A stretch of 18,313 nt of DNA, from positions 1-18,313 of the forward strand of contig CAJMAO010000024.1 in NCBI GenBank assembly GCA_905211345.1, read 5' to 3'. The notes under the pieces were generated by a model that saw only the letters and a list, made by a program, of their open reading frames with translations, did no database searches and was not told the DNA's origin. The translations under genes were made by a program, and so were the position numbers. This DNA comes from an uncultured Prevotella sp. (GTDB taxonomy: Bacteria; Bacteroidota; Bacteroidia; Bacteroidales; Bacteroidaceae). Shown here in pieces: positions 1-6,528 of this stretch. Numbering within the stretch: position 1 is the first letter of the stretch; each line of letters begins with the position of its first letter.

Positions 1-22
1 GGCTTCCGTATTCAAGGCTGCG

Positions 23-454
23 TTATTTCAGCAGCTTCATAACCTTGTTATAATACCTCTGCGTGCCTCTCACGCTGTAACGCGGTCCGCCGTTCCATGA
101 GCGTATGGCCTTTTCCACGTTGTTCTTAGGGTTGTGGTGGCTCTGTATGAGGAGGAACATCTCCTTTGATTTCGCCACGCTGAATCGGTCAGACAGTTTG
201 AACCTTTTCTTGCTTTTCTTCTTTTTCAGTATCTCGTTACATTCCTTAACGAGTATCGGAGTAATTTGCATCGCTCCGCAAGAGTTGCCGCTTACGGCCT
301 TTGGATTGCCTTCGCTTTCCACTTCAATTATCGCGTCCATCACTGGATTCCAATTGAATTTTGAGCTTTTAGCTCCTTTTCCTCCGGCAAATGCTTGTGT
401 GCCTGCCGTTAAAATAAATAATAATACAAATACCTTTCTCAATAACTTATCCAT
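23..454 (-). CDS. Small exported lytic-transglycosylase-like (SLT/GH23-fold) protein
   Basis: The 143-residue product probably cleaves or remodels peptidoglycan outside the inner membrane. It starts with a signal peptide (charged MDKLLRK, hydrophobic core, likely cut after AFA at about residue 23). Residues 44-64 read EVESEGNPKAVSGNSCGAMQI, matching the SLT motif ES-x-x-N-P-x-A-x-S-x-x-G-A-x-Q, so Glu46 is the probable catalytic acid. WNGGPRY near 120-126 and YYNKVMK near the end fit the distal part of the fold. It is much shorter than Slt70 or MltC and is little more than the catalytic domain. The stretch 71-95 is unusually Lys-rich. A promoter lies about 160 nt upstream, leaving a long leader. 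Enzymatic activity is inferred from the motif only; a phage-type lysozyme-like muramidase is the alternative. Confidence 0.8.
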   Translation of the reverse strand: MDKLLRKVFVLLFILTAGTQAFAGGKGAKSSKFNWNPVMDAIIEVESEGNPKAVSGNSCGAMQITPILVKECNEILKKKKSKKRFKLSDRFSVAKSKEMFLLIQSHHNPKNNVEKAIRSWNGGPRYSVRGTQRYYNKVMKLLK

Positions 455-614
455 AAAATCAGTTTTTTGGCACCTGGACTAATATGGAAGCATGATGTCC
501 GCGACGTGCGGTTTGTATGATGACAAGTGTGAAACCGCGTCTGGATGCCAGTTAGAAACTAACGTGAATAGTGGCTTTCAAAACAAAAGAAGATACACTA
601 TTCTTATCTTTTTA
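455..614 (-). promoter_or_regulatory. Long, structured 5' leader of the transglycosylase-like gene
   Basis: If transcription starts near 614, the leader RNA can form several stems: 596-603 with 566-573 (8 bp, perfect), 559-563 with 551-555 (5 bp, AAA loop), 532-538 with 508-514 (7 bp, GCGGTTT/AAACCGC), and an outer 7-bp stem (544-550 with 468-474, one G:U) closing around the last hairpin just before the start codon. I recognise no known riboswitch class. A regulatory role is inference. Confidence 0.35.
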
Positions 615-620
615 CCGCTG

Positions 621-651
621 CAAAGGTAGGAAAAAAAGATTTACGCGCCAA
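621..651 (-). promoter_or_regulatory. Bacteroidetes-type promoter of the transglycosylase-like gene
   Basis: On the minus strand TACCTTTG (628-621) matches the -7 consensus TAnnTTTG, and a TTG triad (651-649) sits exactly 20 bases upstream. Transcription should begin near 614, giving a leader of about 160 nt before the start codon at 454. Confidence 0.65.
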
Positions 652-751
652 GCGTTTTGTCTGATTTTTGAACATTTTAATGTCGATTTAATGATTTATA
701 TCATGTTGAAAATCAATAAATTGTATTGTTATTATTGTAAATAAAAACGAT

Positions 752-856
752 ATATGGCCTTTGCGTTGGCGATGTCCGCGATGTCCTGAAACCCTTGTCG
801 TTATCGGCGTTGCGGGACATTTGCGCTGTGTGCGATAACAGTTTTTCCGGCCATAT
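752..856. repeat. Candidate structured intergenic element upstream of queD
   Basis: This stretch is bounded by the inverted pair ATATGGCC (752-759) and GGCCATAT (849-856). Inside are a tandem GATGTCCGC/GATGTCC (771-786), its inverse GGACAT (815-820), and the pair GTTATCG (800-806)/CGATAAC (833-839). Its GATGTCCGCGA (771-781) recurs at 494-504. It is more GC-rich than the AT-rich flank on its left. The minus-strand reading frame through it looks non-coding. Whether it is multicopy cannot be judged from one window. Confidence 0.35.
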
Positions 857-890
857 TTTCCGGCCAAATGGATATACGTCGGTTTAATGG

Positions 891-921
891 TTGCGTATAA
901 TGTGAAAAATATGTATTTTTG
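891..921 (+). promoter_or_regulatory. Promoter of queD-queE
   Basis: TTG (891-893), a 20-base spacer and TATTTTTG (914-921) match the Bacteroidetes housekeeping promoter. The predicted start near 927 leaves a leader of about 58 nt before the ATG at 985. This argues against the in-frame ATG at 952, which would leave a leader of only about 25 nt. Confidence 0.7.
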
Positions 922-984
922 CAGTGCCGCAGGCGTGACTTTTCCAAGTAAATGCCGCAGCGTAAGTATAAAAGACAAGGTAAT

Positions 985-1335
985 ATGTATTACGTTTCAA
1001 AGCAAATGGAGATAGCCGGGTGCCATAGCCTCGACCTTCCATACGACAGCAAGTGCCGCCGTGTGCACGGCCATAATTGGATTGTCACCGTGCACTGCAA
1101 GGCCAAGGAACTTAACGCCGAGGGCATGGTAGTCGATTTCAAGACGATAAAGGATAAGATACACGGCTATCTTGACCATGGCGACTTCAACGAGTTGCTG
1201 CCCTTCAATCCTACGGCCGAGAACATCGCGCGGTGGGTGTGCGAGCAGTTGGACTGCTGCTACCGTGTGGACATAGAGGAGAGCCGCCACAACCGTGTTA
1301 CTTACATTAAGGACGAAGACTGCTGCCTGCCATGA
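985..1335 (+). CDS. queD: 6-carboxytetrahydropterin synthase QueD
   Basis: QueD converts 7,8-dihydroneopterin triphosphate to 6-carboxy-5,6,7,8-tetrahydropterin, the second step of queuosine precursor (preQ0) synthesis, in the cytoplasm. The 116-residue product shows His14 and the C-x3-HGH motif CRRVHGH (Cys24, His28, His30), which supply the zinc ligands and catalytic cysteine of the PTPS/QueD fold. LDHGDFNEL and PTAENIARW (about residues 63-85) and a late EES complete the family pattern. The frame is open to an earlier ATG at 952, but the added residues (MPQRKYKRQGN) are not family-like, so I use 985, where MYYVSKQMEIAGCHSL resembles known N-termini. The stop overlaps the queE start. The queE partner favours QueD over eukaryotic-type PTPS. 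Confidence 0.92.
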   Translation: MYYVSKQMEIAGCHSLDLPYDSKCRRVHGHNWIVTVHCKAKELNAEGMVVDFKTIKDKIHGYLDHGDFNELLPFNPTAENIARWVCEQLDCCYRVDIEESRHNRVTYIKDEDCCLP

Positions 1336-1904
1336 AAGTCAACGAGATTTTCTATTCATTGCAGGGCGAGGGCCATTACACAGGCACTCCCGCCGTGTTC
1401 GTACGCTTTTCCGGGTGCAATCTTGACTGCTCGTTCTGCGACACGCGCCACGGCCGTTTTACCGATATGACCGAAGACGACATAATGGCCGAGGTGGCCA
1501 AATATCCTACGGCTCATGTGGTTATAACAGGCGGCGAACCTGCTTTACAGCTTACGGCGGCACTTGTCAGTCGCCTGCACGCGGCCGGCAAGTATGTCCA
1601 AATGGAGACTAACGGCACGCGCCAGTTGCCCAATGGCTGCGAGGTGGACTGGATAACGTGCTCGCCTAAGTACCAACCTGTGGTGCTGACGCATATCGAC
1701 GAGCTGAAGGTTGTCTACTGTTCCGACGAGCAGGACATGTCGCAATACGACCGATACACAGCCTCTGTGTACAGCCTTCAGCCCTGCGACACTGGTGACG
1801 CGAAGTCAAACGCACGCATATTGAAGGCCGCCGTCGACTATTGTTTGGCTCATCCTAAGTGGCGTTTGTCGTTGCAGACGCACAAACTGATAAATATAAG
1901 GTGA
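1332..1904 (+). CDS. queE: 7-carboxy-7-deazaguanine synthase QueE (radical SAM)
   Basis: QueE is a radical-SAM enzyme that rearranges carboxytetrahydropterin to 7-carboxy-7-deazaguanine, the step after QueD. The 190-residue protein opens with NEIFYSLQGEG, typical of QueE, followed by the iron-sulfur motif C-x3-C-x2-C (Cys29, Cys33, Cys36: CNLDCSFCD). TGGEPALQ and METNGT give the SAM-binding strand motifs, and CSPK lies further on. The start ATG shares an ATGA overlap with the queD stop, so the two are very likely translationally coupled. The length fits the shorter QueE types. queC and queF are not in the window. Confidence 0.93.
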   Translation: MKVNEIFYSLQGEGHYTGTPAVFVRFSGCNLDCSFCDTRHGRFTDMTEDDIMAEVAKYPTAHVVITGGEPALQLTAALVSRLHAAGKYVQMETNGTRQLPNGCEVDWITCSPKYQPVVLTHIDELKVVYCSDEQDMSQYDRYTASVYSLQPCDTGDAKSNARILKAAVDYCLAHPKWRLSLQTHKLINIR

Positions 1905-1905
1905 A

Positions 1906-1942
1906 ATGAAAGCCGTAAGCTACGACAGCTTACGGCTTTCAT
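1906..1942. terminator. Strong bidirectional terminator between queE and the DHH gene
   Basis: A perfect 15-bp stem (1906-1920 with 1928-1942) closes a 7-base loop (1921-1927), just after the queE stop. CGTTTTAG follows on the plus strand, and an A/T-rich stretch lies on the other side. The gene downstream is convergent, so the hairpin probably ends transcription from both directions. Confidence 0.85.
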
Positions 1943-1952
1943 CGTTTTAGTG

Positions 1953-2978
1953 TTATTTGTTAAATTCCTCTATGGCTTTGCGTGTCAGCGCCTCGGCTTC
2001 TTCTATTCCGCACTCCAGCTTGCCGCCGGAAGCGTTGAGGTGGCCGCCTCCGTTAAAGTAAAGTTCGGCCATTTTGTTGCATGGGAAGTCGTCGACCGAG
2101 CGCAGGCTCACCCACACAAGGTTGTCCCTCTCGGTGTCCTCGCGCAGCGATATGCTCAGTTTCGTGCCCTTTATTTGCAACGGCATGTTTACAAGTCCTT
2201 CCGCGTCGCCTTTTATGTAATGGAAACGTTTCAGGTCGTCGCGCGTCAGTGTGAAGTAGGCAGCCTTGCAGTCGGCCATTACTTTCATTTTCTCGTAGAG
2301 CACGTAGCCCGTCAGCCTCATCCTCCATTCGCTGTAGTTGTTGTACACGTTGCGGTAAATCTTGTCCTTGTCTATGCGCTTCGTGAGCAGCTGGCTTATT
2401 ATGAAGAATATCTCCGGGCGCGAGGAGTTGTATGTAAAGCCGCCCGTGTCGGTCATCATTCCGCAGTACAGAGGCACGGCGCACTTCTTGGTCATTGTCT
2501 CGAAACAGCCCAGTTGCCATATCAGGCGGAACACAAGCTCGCAAGTGCTGCACGCCTCGGGGCGCGATATGCACAGCTCCGTGTCCATGTCGGGGTTCAA
2601 GTGATGGTCTATCATCACTTTTTTAGCCTGTGTCGATGTTATGGCTTCGGTCATGTTGTCGGTGCGCGAGGCCGTGTTGAAGTCAAGACACAGCAACAGG
2701 TCGGCCCCTGCCAGTATCTCGTCGGCAAAGTCTTTGTGCTTGTCGTAACGGATCATGCGCTCCGTGCCGGGCAGCCATTGCAGGAAGTCCGGGTAGGCGT
2801 CAGGTATCACCATGACTGGCACTTTGCCCTGTTCGCGCAGGTATTCGGCCATGCCAAGGACTGAACCGACGGCATCGCCGTCTGGACTGCGGTGGCAGCA
2901 CAGCACTATTTTATCTGAAGTGTCTATGAGATTGCGGAGCCTCTCAAGCTCCGCGGTGGAAAGCAGGTCGATGTTCAT
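1953..2978 (-). CDS. nrnA: DHH/DHHA1 phosphoesterase, NrnA-like (nanoRNase / pAp phosphatase)
   Basis: This 341-residue cytoplasmic protein belongs to the DHH phosphoesterases that degrade 2-5-mer RNAs and, in the NrnA group, also dephosphorylate 3'-phosphoadenosine 5'-phosphate. Motif I is CCHRSPDGDAVGS (His29, Asp33, Asp35), motif II has Asp99 in LCLDFNTASR, the DHH triad is residues 124-126, and MTDTGGF supplies Asp177. These are the expected manganese ligands. The C-terminal DHHA1 domain carries GGGHLNASGG (Gly310-His313), which binds substrate. Length and order match full-length NrnA. I saw no promoter immediately upstream, so it may be read through from the nucleotidyltransferase gene across the repeat element. 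Substrate preference (nanoRNA, pAp or a cyclic dinucleotide product) cannot be told from sequence. Confidence 0.88.
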   Translation of the reverse strand: MNIDLLSTAELERLRNLIDTSDKIVLCCHRSPDGDAVGSVLGMAEYLREQGKVPVMVIPDAYPDFLQWLPGTERMIRYDKHKDFADEILAGADLLLCLDFNTASRTDNMTEAITSTQAKKVMIDHHLNPDMDTELCISRPEACSTCELVFRLIWQLGCFETMTKKCAVPLYCGMMTDTGGFTYNSSRPEIFFIISQLLTKRIDKDKIYRNVYNNYSEWRMRLTGYVLYEKMKVMADCKAAYFTLTRDDLKRFHYIKGDAEGLVNMPLQIKGTKLSISLREDTERDNLVWVSLRSVDDFPCNKMAELYFNGGGHLNASGGKLECGIEEAEALTRKAIEEFNK

Positions 2979-2992
2979 TTGTGTTTAGTGAT

Positions 2993-3127
2993 ACCCACCC
3001 CAACCCTCCCAATGGGAGGGAGCTTGATGTGTGACGGCTTATGTAAAAGTCTTCGGCATGATTTAATTGCTGTGGGTTTATGGCAATACATGCCAAGCTA
3101 CATCCCCTCGGGAGGGCAGGGGTGGGT
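2993..3127. repeat. REP/MITE-like inverted-repeat element
   Basis: Two 18-nt arms, 2993-3010 (ACCCACCCCAACCCTCCC) and 3110-3127 (GGGAGGGCAGGGGTGGGT), are inverted copies matching at 16 of 18 positions. Each can also form a small hairpin with adjacent bases (for example CCCTCCC-AAT-GGGAGGG at 3004-3020). Nested inside are AGCTTG (3021-3026)/CAAGCT (3094-3099), GGCATG (3055-3060)/CATGCC (3089-3094) and ATTGC (3066-3070)/GCAAT (3083-3087), so the element could fold as one long hairpin. It ends 6 bases from the stop of the neighbouring gene. I see no clear target-site duplication and no ORF. Confidence 0.65.
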
Positions 3128-3132
3128 TTTCG

Positions 3133-4044
3133 TTACCATAATTTTTCGGGATAAACCCCTTCTTCAATGAGTTTCTTAATCCTGTCAACCACGCCTTGGC
3201 GGTCGGCGGCGTATGTCACGCCGAACCATTTGCTCGTAGTGTCGAGCACTTTCACCGTGGCCGTACTGTCGTTTATCAGCTTGTTCACCATTAACGGGAT
3301 AAAGAATTCAGCCTTGGGATTGGCCATGTTGGCCGGGTCGGACAGGAAAGTCTTGAAGTACTCTTCGCTGTAGTCGAAGTAGTCGGGCGTGAATCCCCAC
3401 ATGTTCATTGACACTGGCGTGTTGTCTTCCACGGCTACCCATTGGCCCTGTTCGTCCTTGTAGCATACCGGGCCGTCAACGCGCATTATCTCGGTGCGTT
3501 CCACTACGGTGGTTAGGTTTTCCTCGTTGTCCTTCGAGCAGATGCCGCGTGCCACCGTGCCGTTCTCCGACAGTGTGTTGCCTACGCGGAAGCCCACCAT
3601 GGCATAGCGGTTCTTGCTGCCTTCGGGCAGTTCCGCAAGGAATTTGCCTATCACCATGAACGCGTCGCGGTTGTAGAAGTCGTCGCAGTTTATCACGCAG
3701 AACGGCTCTTTGATAACGTCTTTTGCCATGAGCACCGCATGGTTGGTGCCCCACGGCTTAACGCGGCCTTCGGGGCAGGCGAAGCCCTCGGGCAGCGCGT
3801 CGAGGCTCTGGAAGCACAGTTCTGCGGGCACGTGGCCCTCGTATTTGCTTAGCACTTTCTCGCGGAAGTCCTGCTCGAAGTCCTTGCGGATTACGAACAC
3901 TATCTTGCCGAAGCCGGCCTTCACCGCGTCGTAAATCGAATAGTCCATTATCGTCTCGCCGTTGGGGCCGAGGCCGTCGAGCTGTTTCAGCCCGCCGTAA
4001 CGGCTGCCCATGCCGGCAGCCAAAAGCAACAATGTAGGTTTCAT
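3133..4044 (-). CDS. Sugar-phosphate nucleotidyltransferase-like protein
   Basis: The 303-residue protein begins with the nucleotidyltransferase signature LLAAGMGSRYGGLKQL (about residues 6-21), which binds the NTP phosphates in enzymes making NDP-sugars. VINCDDFYN near residue 120 supplies the metal-binding aspartates, and VKPWGTNHAVLMAKD is the usual G-T-x-x-A segment. Such enzymes join a sugar-1-phosphate to UTP, GTP or similar. The closest named relatives I can suggest are MurU-type and mannose-1-phosphate guanylyltransferases, but the sugar and nucleotide cannot be assigned. No sugar kinase lies next to it. It precedes the NrnA-like gene on the same strand with 154 bases between, most of them the repeat element, so co-transcription is possible but not obvious. 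Confidence 0.82.
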   Translation of the reverse strand: MKPTLLLLAAGMGSRYGGLKQLDGLGPNGETIMDYSIYDAVKAGFGKIVFVIRKDFEQDFREKVLSKYEGHVPAELCFQSLDALPEGFACPEGRVKPWGTNHAVLMAKDVIKEPFCVINCDDFYNRDAFMVIGKFLAELPEGSKNRYAMVGFRVGNTLSENGTVARGICSKDNEENLTTVVERTEIMRVDGPVCYKDEQGQWVAVEDNTPVSMNMWGFTPDYFDYSEEYFKTFLSDPANMANPKAEFFIPLMVNKLINDSTATVKVLDTTSKWFGVTYAADRQGVVDRIKKLIEEGVYPEKLW

Positions 4045-4093
4045 AATATCTTGTGTTTATACATTATATATATAGTATGTTTTTCAGCTGTTG

Positions 4094-4148
4094 ATGTTGG
4101 CGTGGTAAAAGCCGTTCGGCCAACATCCCTTTACGCTCTGCAAATATA
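4094..4148 (-). promoter_or_regulatory. Candidate -7 box and leader hairpin of the nucleotidyltransferase gene
   Basis: Minus-strand TATATTTG (4148-4141) fits TAnnTTTG, but the expected TTG at the -33 position is only TTA, so the match is partial. The predicted leader of about 90 nt contains an 8-bp stem (4119-4126 with 4094-4101). Confidence 0.4.
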
Positions 4149-4261
4149 CTGTTTTTTGTTAAAATACGGTAACATTCGGCGGCATTTATTTGTCAAATAT
4201 TTGTATATTCAATTATACTTGGATTGATGATGGATTTCAATATGCCGTGTTTTGTCGTCCA

Positions 4262-4437
4262 AAAGGCCGTCTTTTGGACGCTGAAAGGCCACCTTTTGCA
4301 GGCTAAAAGACGGCCTTTCGCAAAGCCATTGATTGTCAGGCTTTTACGCGCGGGCTTGAACACGTGTCGGAAAGGCTGTCAAAGCGCTATGTTTTAACGG
4401 CTTAACCTTCACGCATTAACGGCTTAAACGCCTCGTG
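4262..4437. repeat. Degenerate 22-bp-period palindromic repeat array
   Basis: Three adjacent 22-bp modules start at 4262, 4284 and 4306. Each opens with a near-palindromic core of the form AAAGRC..CYTTT and is followed by a linker of about 8 bases. The first and third cores are exact inverted copies over 14 bp (4262-4275 with 4305-4318). After 66 bases of unclear sequence (three periods), TTAACGGCTTAA occurs at 4394-4405 and again at 4416-4427, spaced 22 bp and in register with the first modules (4394 is 4262 plus six periods). No unique spacers are present, so it is not CRISPR. Confidence 0.6.
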
Positions 4438-4675
4438 TTGTCGGCCTTTACGTGCGCCTTTCAGTGTTTCACTTTCGTCTATCCGTCACGGAGGGGTGTC
4501 GTCGTATTTTGGCACACCCTCCAACAGAATTTGTTGTACTACCTATACTGCTAATAAACCTCAAAAAAAGGGCGGAAGATGGATGTGTGTCGGCTTGCGT
4601 TTGTAAGTTAGAGTTGTTGTGCCTTTCTGAAAGTTAAAACTTGACCGAAAGTTCTTCTTTTCAGTAAAAAAGCCT

Positions 4676-4683
4676 TAATTTTG
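4676..4683 (+). promoter_or_regulatory. -7 box immediately before the regulator start codon
   Basis: TAATTTTG matches TAnnTTTG and ends 5 bases before the ATG at 4689, so transcription would start at or next to the start codon. The -33 region is weak: only TTC or TCT triads fall at the right spacing. Confidence 0.5.
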
Positions 4684-4688
4684 CATCA

Positions 4689-6431
4689 ATGAAAAGAAAA
4701 AACAGCAATATCCTTGCATTATATAAGCGCATTGCCATGGCGTTGGTGTTGCTGCTAGACGTGTTTGCAGCTTCAGCCGCCGATTATGGCAAGTACACCA
4801 ATCTTATACATAAAGTGTCGCGGCTGTCTTCGGAAGACATAATCCGCCGTGGCGACGCCAGCTTGGCCGCAGGTAAGAGCGACGAGGCCATGGTGTTATA
4901 CATGGTGGTGTGCAGTCGCGCCGAAGGCAAGCTGACCACTGAGGGCCGTGCCGCTTGCGCCTCGGCCCACCTGAAGGCAGGCGACATATATTACCACCGC
5001 GGCGACTATACAAGTGCGCTAGAGCGTTATGTTGACGGGTTGAAGCTCTGCGAAGAAGGCGACAATGACGGCACTGCCGCCTTGCTCCTTAAGAATATAG
5101 GCAACGTGTATGCCCAGTTTGCCGATTACGGCCGCGCCGTTGGCTATTATAAGAAAGGGCTGGATGCGTGCCGTGAGCACGACGACGATGAAACGGAGCG
5201 CAAAATCCTGATAAACCTTACGGGATTGAGCATTTCGGCCGGTAAGCCGGGTGAGGCCCGCAAGTATCTTGACGCGTCGCTGAAGGTGAAGGGCGGCGGT
5301 GATAACGTGACACGTTTTATGAACGAGTTTAACCGCAGCCTTATATTTTCGGCGTACAAGATGTATGGCAAGGCCGTGCCCGCGTTCCACAGGTTGGCGC
5401 GTTACGCCGTTGAGTCCGGGCTGCCCCCGCAATATGAATGTTGTGCGTACCAAGAGCTTTACCGGGCTTTCGACAAGATGGGACTTGCCGACTCGGCTTT
5501 TTATTACCTGCGCAAGTGTGAGCTTACGGCCGGGCGGCACGGCATCAGCCACAATTTCGTAGACATGCTGAAAGACGCCTCCGCCATATATGATGTTGCC
5601 GGACAGAAGGGTAAGGCCATGGAATATAAGGCAAAATACCTTACCGTGAGCGACTCGATATTGAACCAGCGTGAGTTTGAGCGGGTGAAGAACGAGCAGT
5701 TCCAGTATGAAATGGGGAAGGCTGACAGGGAGATAACAGACTTGCGCCTGATGCACGAGAGAAACCGGCAGACCATATCGCGCCAGCGCGCCGCCATTGG
5801 GCTGGGGCTTGCGGCATTGCTTGTGGTGACGGCGTTTGTTGCCGTGCTTTATCGGCAGAACCGCAAGTTGAACGAGAGTTACGCCGGCTTGTACGCCCTG
5901 AACCACGACTTTATAGGCAGGCAGGAAAGCATGGAGAAGCGCCATGCCGACGACCTTGACCGCATTTCGCGCGCTGAAGCCGAGGTTGCAAGGCTGAGAG
6001 CGAATCTTGAATCACCGACACCCGCCGGAGATACGGAATCGGACAGCAAATACAGGTCGAGCAATCTTGACAATGCGCAACAACAGGCTTTGGCGAGAGA
6101 GATAGTAAGAGTCATGGACGGCGGCGAGGAGTTTTGCCGTGACGATTTCTCCTTGGACCGGTTGGCTGCACTCGTCGGCTCTAACAGCAAATACGTGTCG
6201 CAGGCCATAAACGGCACTTATAATAAAAATTTCAGCAACTTTGTCAACGAATACCGCATACGTATGGCTTGCAAGCGTCTGTCTGACGCAGAAGGATGGG
6301 GCAATATCACGGTGAAGGCCGTCGGCGAAAGCGTTGGCTATAAGTCACATGCTACGTTTGTGAATATTTTCAAGAAGATGACAGGTCTTACTCCTTCGCT
6401 TTATCAGAGAATGGCAAGAAACAGCCTGTGA
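4689..6431 (+). CDS. Membrane-anchored TPR protein with C-terminal AraC-type HTH (one-component regulator)
   Basis: The 580-residue protein appears to join a periplasmic sensor to a cytoplasmic DNA-binding domain. A signal or N-terminal anchor (KRKNSN..., hydrophobic to about residue 30) precedes a helical region at about 40-330 with TPR-like repeats (for example AGDIYYHRGDYTSALERYVDGL and IGNVYAQFADYGRAVGYYKKGL). One transmembrane helix (GLGLAALLVVTAFVAVLY, about 370-388) follows, then a charged coiled coil (about 390-450). The last 90 residues are an AraC/XylS-type pair of helix-turn-helix units, from LDRLAALVGSNSKYVSQAING to VGYKSHATFVNIFKKMTGLTPSLYQ. The layout is common in Bacteroidales TPR-HTH regulators. 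No histidine kinase or receiver domain is present. The secreted repeat protein 213 bases downstream on the same strand is the obvious candidate target. The ligand or protein sensed is unknown. Confidence 0.85.
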   Translation: MKRKNSNILALYKRIAMALVLLLDVFAASAADYGKYTNLIHKVSRLSSEDIIRRGDASLAAGKSDEAMVLYMVVCSRAEGKLTTEGRAACASAHLKAGDIYYHRGDYTSALERYVDGLKLCEEGDNDGTAALLLKNIGNVYAQFADYGRAVGYYKKGLDACREHDDDETERKILINLTGLSISAGKPGEARKYLDASLKVKGGGDNVTRFMNEFNRSLIFSAYKMYGKAVPAFHRLARYAVESGLPPQYECCAYQELYRAFDKMGLADSAFYYLRKCELTAGRHGISHNFVDMLKDASAIYDVAGQKGKAMEYKAKYLTVSDSILNQREFERVKNEQFQYEMGKADREITDLRLMHERNRQTISRQRAAIGLGLAALLVVTAFVAVLYRQNRKLNESYAGLYALNHDFIGRQESMEKRHADDLDRISRAEAEVARLRANLESPTPAGDTESDSKYRSSNLDNAQQQALAREIVRVMDGGEEFCRDDFSLDRLAALVGSNSKYVSQAINGTYNKNFSNFVNEYRIRMACKRLSDAEGWGNITVKAVGESVGYKSHATFVNIFKKMTGLTPSLYQRMARNSL

Positions 6432-6465
6432 TGCTCAACAATGCCCGTCTGAGCATTGATTTTTA
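6431..6465 (+). terminator. Probable terminator after the regulator gene
   Basis: ATGCTCA (6431-6437) pairs with TGAGCAT (6450-6456), and an overlapping alternative stem CAATGC/GCATTG uses 6439-6444 and 6453-6458. ATTTTTAG follows. The first arm begins on the last base of the stop codon. The stem is short, so termination may be partial. Confidence 0.5.
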
Positions 6466-6503
6466 GCTTTTGACTGTGTGGGTATAAGGCTAAAATGGTT
6501 TTA

Positions 6504-6519
6504 ATTCAAGAATTTGAAT
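6504..6519. promoter_or_regulatory. Palindrome upstream of the secreted-protein promoter (candidate operator)
   Basis: ATTCAA-GAAT-TTGAAT is a perfect 6-bp-arm inverted repeat centred about 54 bases before the predicted transcription start, just upstream of the -33 triad. That is a position where activators often bind. It is a candidate site for the AraC-type regulator encoded upstream. AraC-type proteins usually bind direct repeats, so the assignment is tentative. Confidence 0.3.
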
Positions 6520-6528
6520 ATACCTAGG

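Larger units (their letters stand above)
4045..4688. other. Non-coding spacer holding repeats and two divergent promoters
   Basis: About 640 bases lie between divergent genes with no convincing ORF. From left to right it has the nucleotidyltransferase leader and promoter (to about 4170), an AT-rich stretch, the 22-bp-period repeat (4262-4437), about 200 bases in which I recognise nothing, and the -7 box of the regulator gene at 4676-4683. Confidence 0.6.

Noticed and set aside
688..978. Minus-strand 96-codon ORF upstream of queD
   Set aside because: It overlaps the queD promoter and the palindromic element, its start is not preceded by a promoter, and the peptide (Arg/His/Thr-rich middle) matches no domain I know. 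Likely a chance frame through a repeat.
922..984. preQ1 riboswitch in the queD leader
   Set aside because: The leader lacks the preQ1-I hairpin plus A-rich tail pattern and no convincing pseudoknot could be drawn. Only a short direct repeat TGCCGCAG is visible.
1950..2864. 304-codon plus-strand ORF opposite the NrnA-like gene
   Set aside because: Exact antisense of a gene with complete catalytic motifs. The Val/His/Arg/Gln-rich composition is typical of a shadow frame in GC-rich coding DNA.
4262..4437. CRISPR array
   Set aside because: Modules are adjacent with no unique spacers of 28-40 bp, the repeat is poorly conserved, and no cas gene is present.
4452..4637. 61-codon plus-strand ORF in the intergenic region
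   Set aside because: No promoter or ribosome binding site, and no domain or signal peptide that I can identify.
5019..5945. 308-codon minus-strand ORF opposite the TPR-HTH gene
   Set aside because: Antisense to the well-supported regulator, no recognisable domain and no promoter. Shadow frame.
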